This document shows positions 41,501 to 41,793 of a DNA stretch of 41,793 nt, piece by piece. The DNA lies in assembly GCA_003022365.1 (NCBI GenBank), contig PXOU01000015.1:1-41793 (forward strand), given 5' to 3'. Within the stretch, counting starts at the first letter, position 1; each line of letters starts with the position of its first letter. Source of the DNA: Candidatus Saccharibacteria bacterium QS_5_54_17. Lineage in GTDB: Bacteria > Patescibacteriota > Saccharimonadia > QS-5-54-17. A program made the translations under genes and the position numbers. A model generated the notes under the pieces. It was not told the DNA's origin and did not search any database. It was given only the letters and a program-made list of their open reading frames with translations.

Positions 41501-41564
41501 GGGATTTAGAAAATGGCCGGGTAATCGATCGGCGAACCGTCTTCCACCGTTTAGATATATTCAT
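38541..41564 (-). CDS. Class A penicillin-binding protein (PBP1A-like)
   Basis: 1007 residues. A ~165-residue Lys/Ser/Thr-rich cytoplasmic tail precedes a membrane helix (~167-190). A GT51 glycosyltransferase domain follows (AMENQNFYDQKVG at ~248, GGSTITQQYVKN, LYLNEIAYGAQAYGVQAASQTYF), then a transpeptidase domain with the SxxK motif in PGSSFKPY (~524), SxN in AESRN and KTG in AIKTGTTDD (~712). After that comes a Ser/Asp/Gly-rich tail ending GSGGNGEGGNGGDGGLIDPE. It polymerises and cross-links peptidoglycan outside the membrane. Both tails are unusually long. It is preceded on the minus strand by an extended -10 (TGTTATAAT). Confidence 0.95.
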   Translation of the reverse strand: MNISKRWKTVRRSITRPFSKSRSKTDLGKRSSQRHSTKPATGKPKTNAASAKPNSKSKSQTSKTKGKSTDVKSQKTGRGKPPEKAPPQLASAAAALRGLMPGSGKKSQSAAKRSGGKRGGSTASTKANSRSKKGKNQPPETFWRRWIWYGNPKRFIDWWFTKPGMWAALRIAGTAFGLIILVVAGLFLYFARDLPNAGEINAVNLEQTTKFYDRTGETLLYEVFGDKNRTFVELDKIGDNVEHATIAMENQNFYDQKVGISVSGIARAAVNNALNRDSLQGGSTITQQYVKNSLLTPERTVSRKIKEVILSIQIEQLYSKDEILELYLNEIAYGAQAYGVQAASQTYFSKDADNLDLDEAAMLAALPQAPSYYSPYGKNTQALNERIDTVLDLMQEQGYISEEEAQKAKESDTLAKVNDTPDAYRNIKAPHFVLNVQRKLEQEYGTKKVMQGGLEVITTIDMETQKKAEKAVKNNIANVVNGGGDNAALVASDPDTGQVKAMVGSRGFEYKEFGAYNAATARRQPGSSFKPYVYAHAFENTKNWGAGSVIYDVRTDFGGGYVPSNFDDNFRGALTVRSALAESRNIPAVKMLYIVGLKPVLNQVQNMGITTLGAPSNYGLSLVLGSGGVRLDQHVHAYTAFANGGAQHEQTKILKVTGPDDTVLEEWQKSKPERIFDKQTAYLISDILSDKGARAPTFGYNNPDLAVPGHTVAIKTGTTDDLRDGWMMGYSKDLVAGVWTGHHQNKPMRVATSNLAGPIFTQFMRNALEGNQNKPFQRPDGIKSVALDAHTGGLASDQSKKTVTGLFPEWYEPPQTDGIETAVIDKVSGNLATDCTPDRAKKEITNYGLETVLPPDDPAYDRWNPPVQALGERLGIGSGGSIPDQEDTKCATPSQQPDISIDNTDSNDNKITIEYTWSKRKFPTKRVEIRHEDQTVCQQSVSGSGSDTCTYKADGDGDYSFTAIVQDKQLYQGEDRTTATVDSSSGDGSGGNGEGGNGGDGGLIDPE

Positions 41565-41607
41565 GAATCAGACAATGTCCTTTGGATTTATCATTCCACC
41601 GAGGCGT

Positions 41608-41616
41608 ATTATAACA
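41608..41616 (-). promoter_or_regulatory. Extended -10 promoter of the PBP gene
   Basis: On the minus strand TGT plus a perfect TATAAT, ~43 bases before the ATG. Confidence 0.55.
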
Positions 41617-41692
41617 AATATGCATAGATATACAGACGGGGTACGAATTTTTTCCATGTTTTTACATGTCTGATGCGCGTGGGGGCGGTGTT

Positions 41693-41793
41693 TTTGCTTA
41701 ATTCTCACTAACAATGCGACACGTCGTTTAAATATATAGGGCGGCACCCGTATACTTGTCTCTAGCTAGAAACTAAGGCAAGAGGAGGATGCC
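41693..41793 (+). mobile_element. Left end of a second, diverged IS481-like element, cut by the window edge
   Basis: The sequence parallels the left end of the IS at 26417: ATTCTCACTAAC, ATGCGAC, then an identical CACCCGTATACTTGTCTCTAG block and a ribosome binding site (AGAGGAGG). The transposase promoter (TTAAAT, 17 bp, TATACT) is kept. By alignment with the first copy, the transposase ATG would fall at or next to position 41794. Differences in the non-core positions show the two copies are related but not recent duplicates. Confidence 0.85.

Overview
The window is one continuous, gene-dense bacterial chromosome segment of roughly 50-55% G+C by eye. TGA is used as a stop codon (gapA, rpiB-rpe-tkt junctions), which excludes the recoded Gracilibacteria/Absconditabacteria. 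A split transketolase, a eukaryote-like class I aldolase, many short conserved membrane proteins and pervasive start/stop overlaps fit a Patescibacteria (CPR) genome, possibly Saccharibacteria-like or a relative from a saline habitat, since several proteins carry very acidic tails. This placement is inference; no rRNA, tRNA or other decisive marker is present.

Layout: (1) 1-2.9 kb, redox and envelope: a glutaredoxin, a glutaredoxin-thioredoxin reductase fusion, a membrane-anchored helical protein and a degenerate cupredoxin. (2) 3.0-12.2 kb, central carbon: ppa, then gapA-rpiB-rpe-tktN-unknown-tktC-fba, a ~370-440 nt highly structured non-coding stretch, then a PfkB sugar kinase and an unknown 413-aa protein. 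(3) 12.3-20.1 kb: uvrB, gatC-gatA-(HEPN-like membrane protein)-gatB, galU and three small envelope proteins, one YtxH-like. (4) 20.3-26.4 kb: dnaE, a membrane-anchored CAP-domain protein, a small membrane protein, a convergent SpoU methyltransferase and an unknown 158-aa protein. (5) 26.4-27.5 kb: a complete IS481-like insertion sequence. (6) 27.5-31.7 kb: rplS with a long acidic tail, rnhB, yraN and a convergent M1 aminopeptidase. (7) 31.7-41.6 kb: nusA behind an attenuator-like hairpin, clpC behind a textbook CIRCE operator, a coiled-coil HExxH protein, radA and a convergent PBP1A. The last ~100 bases are the left end of a second, diverged IS copy whose transposase would start just past the window.

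The carbon genes form a non-oxidative pentose-phosphate and lower glycolysis module (RpiB, Rpe, transketolase, FBA, GAPDH) with a PfkB-type kinase next to it. Translation and quality-control genes (GatCAB, L19, NusA, ClpC, RNase HII, UvrB, RadA) fill the rest.

A recurrent regulatory theme is an extended -10 promoter (TGn plus a TATAAT-like hexamer) found before at least twelve genes on both strands. At about six of them it lies only 6-9 nt from the start codon, which points to widespread leaderless transcripts alongside Shine-Dalgarno-led ones. The leading candidates for something undescribed are the structured RNA between fba and the PfkB kinase, and the unknown protein coupled between the two transketolase halves.
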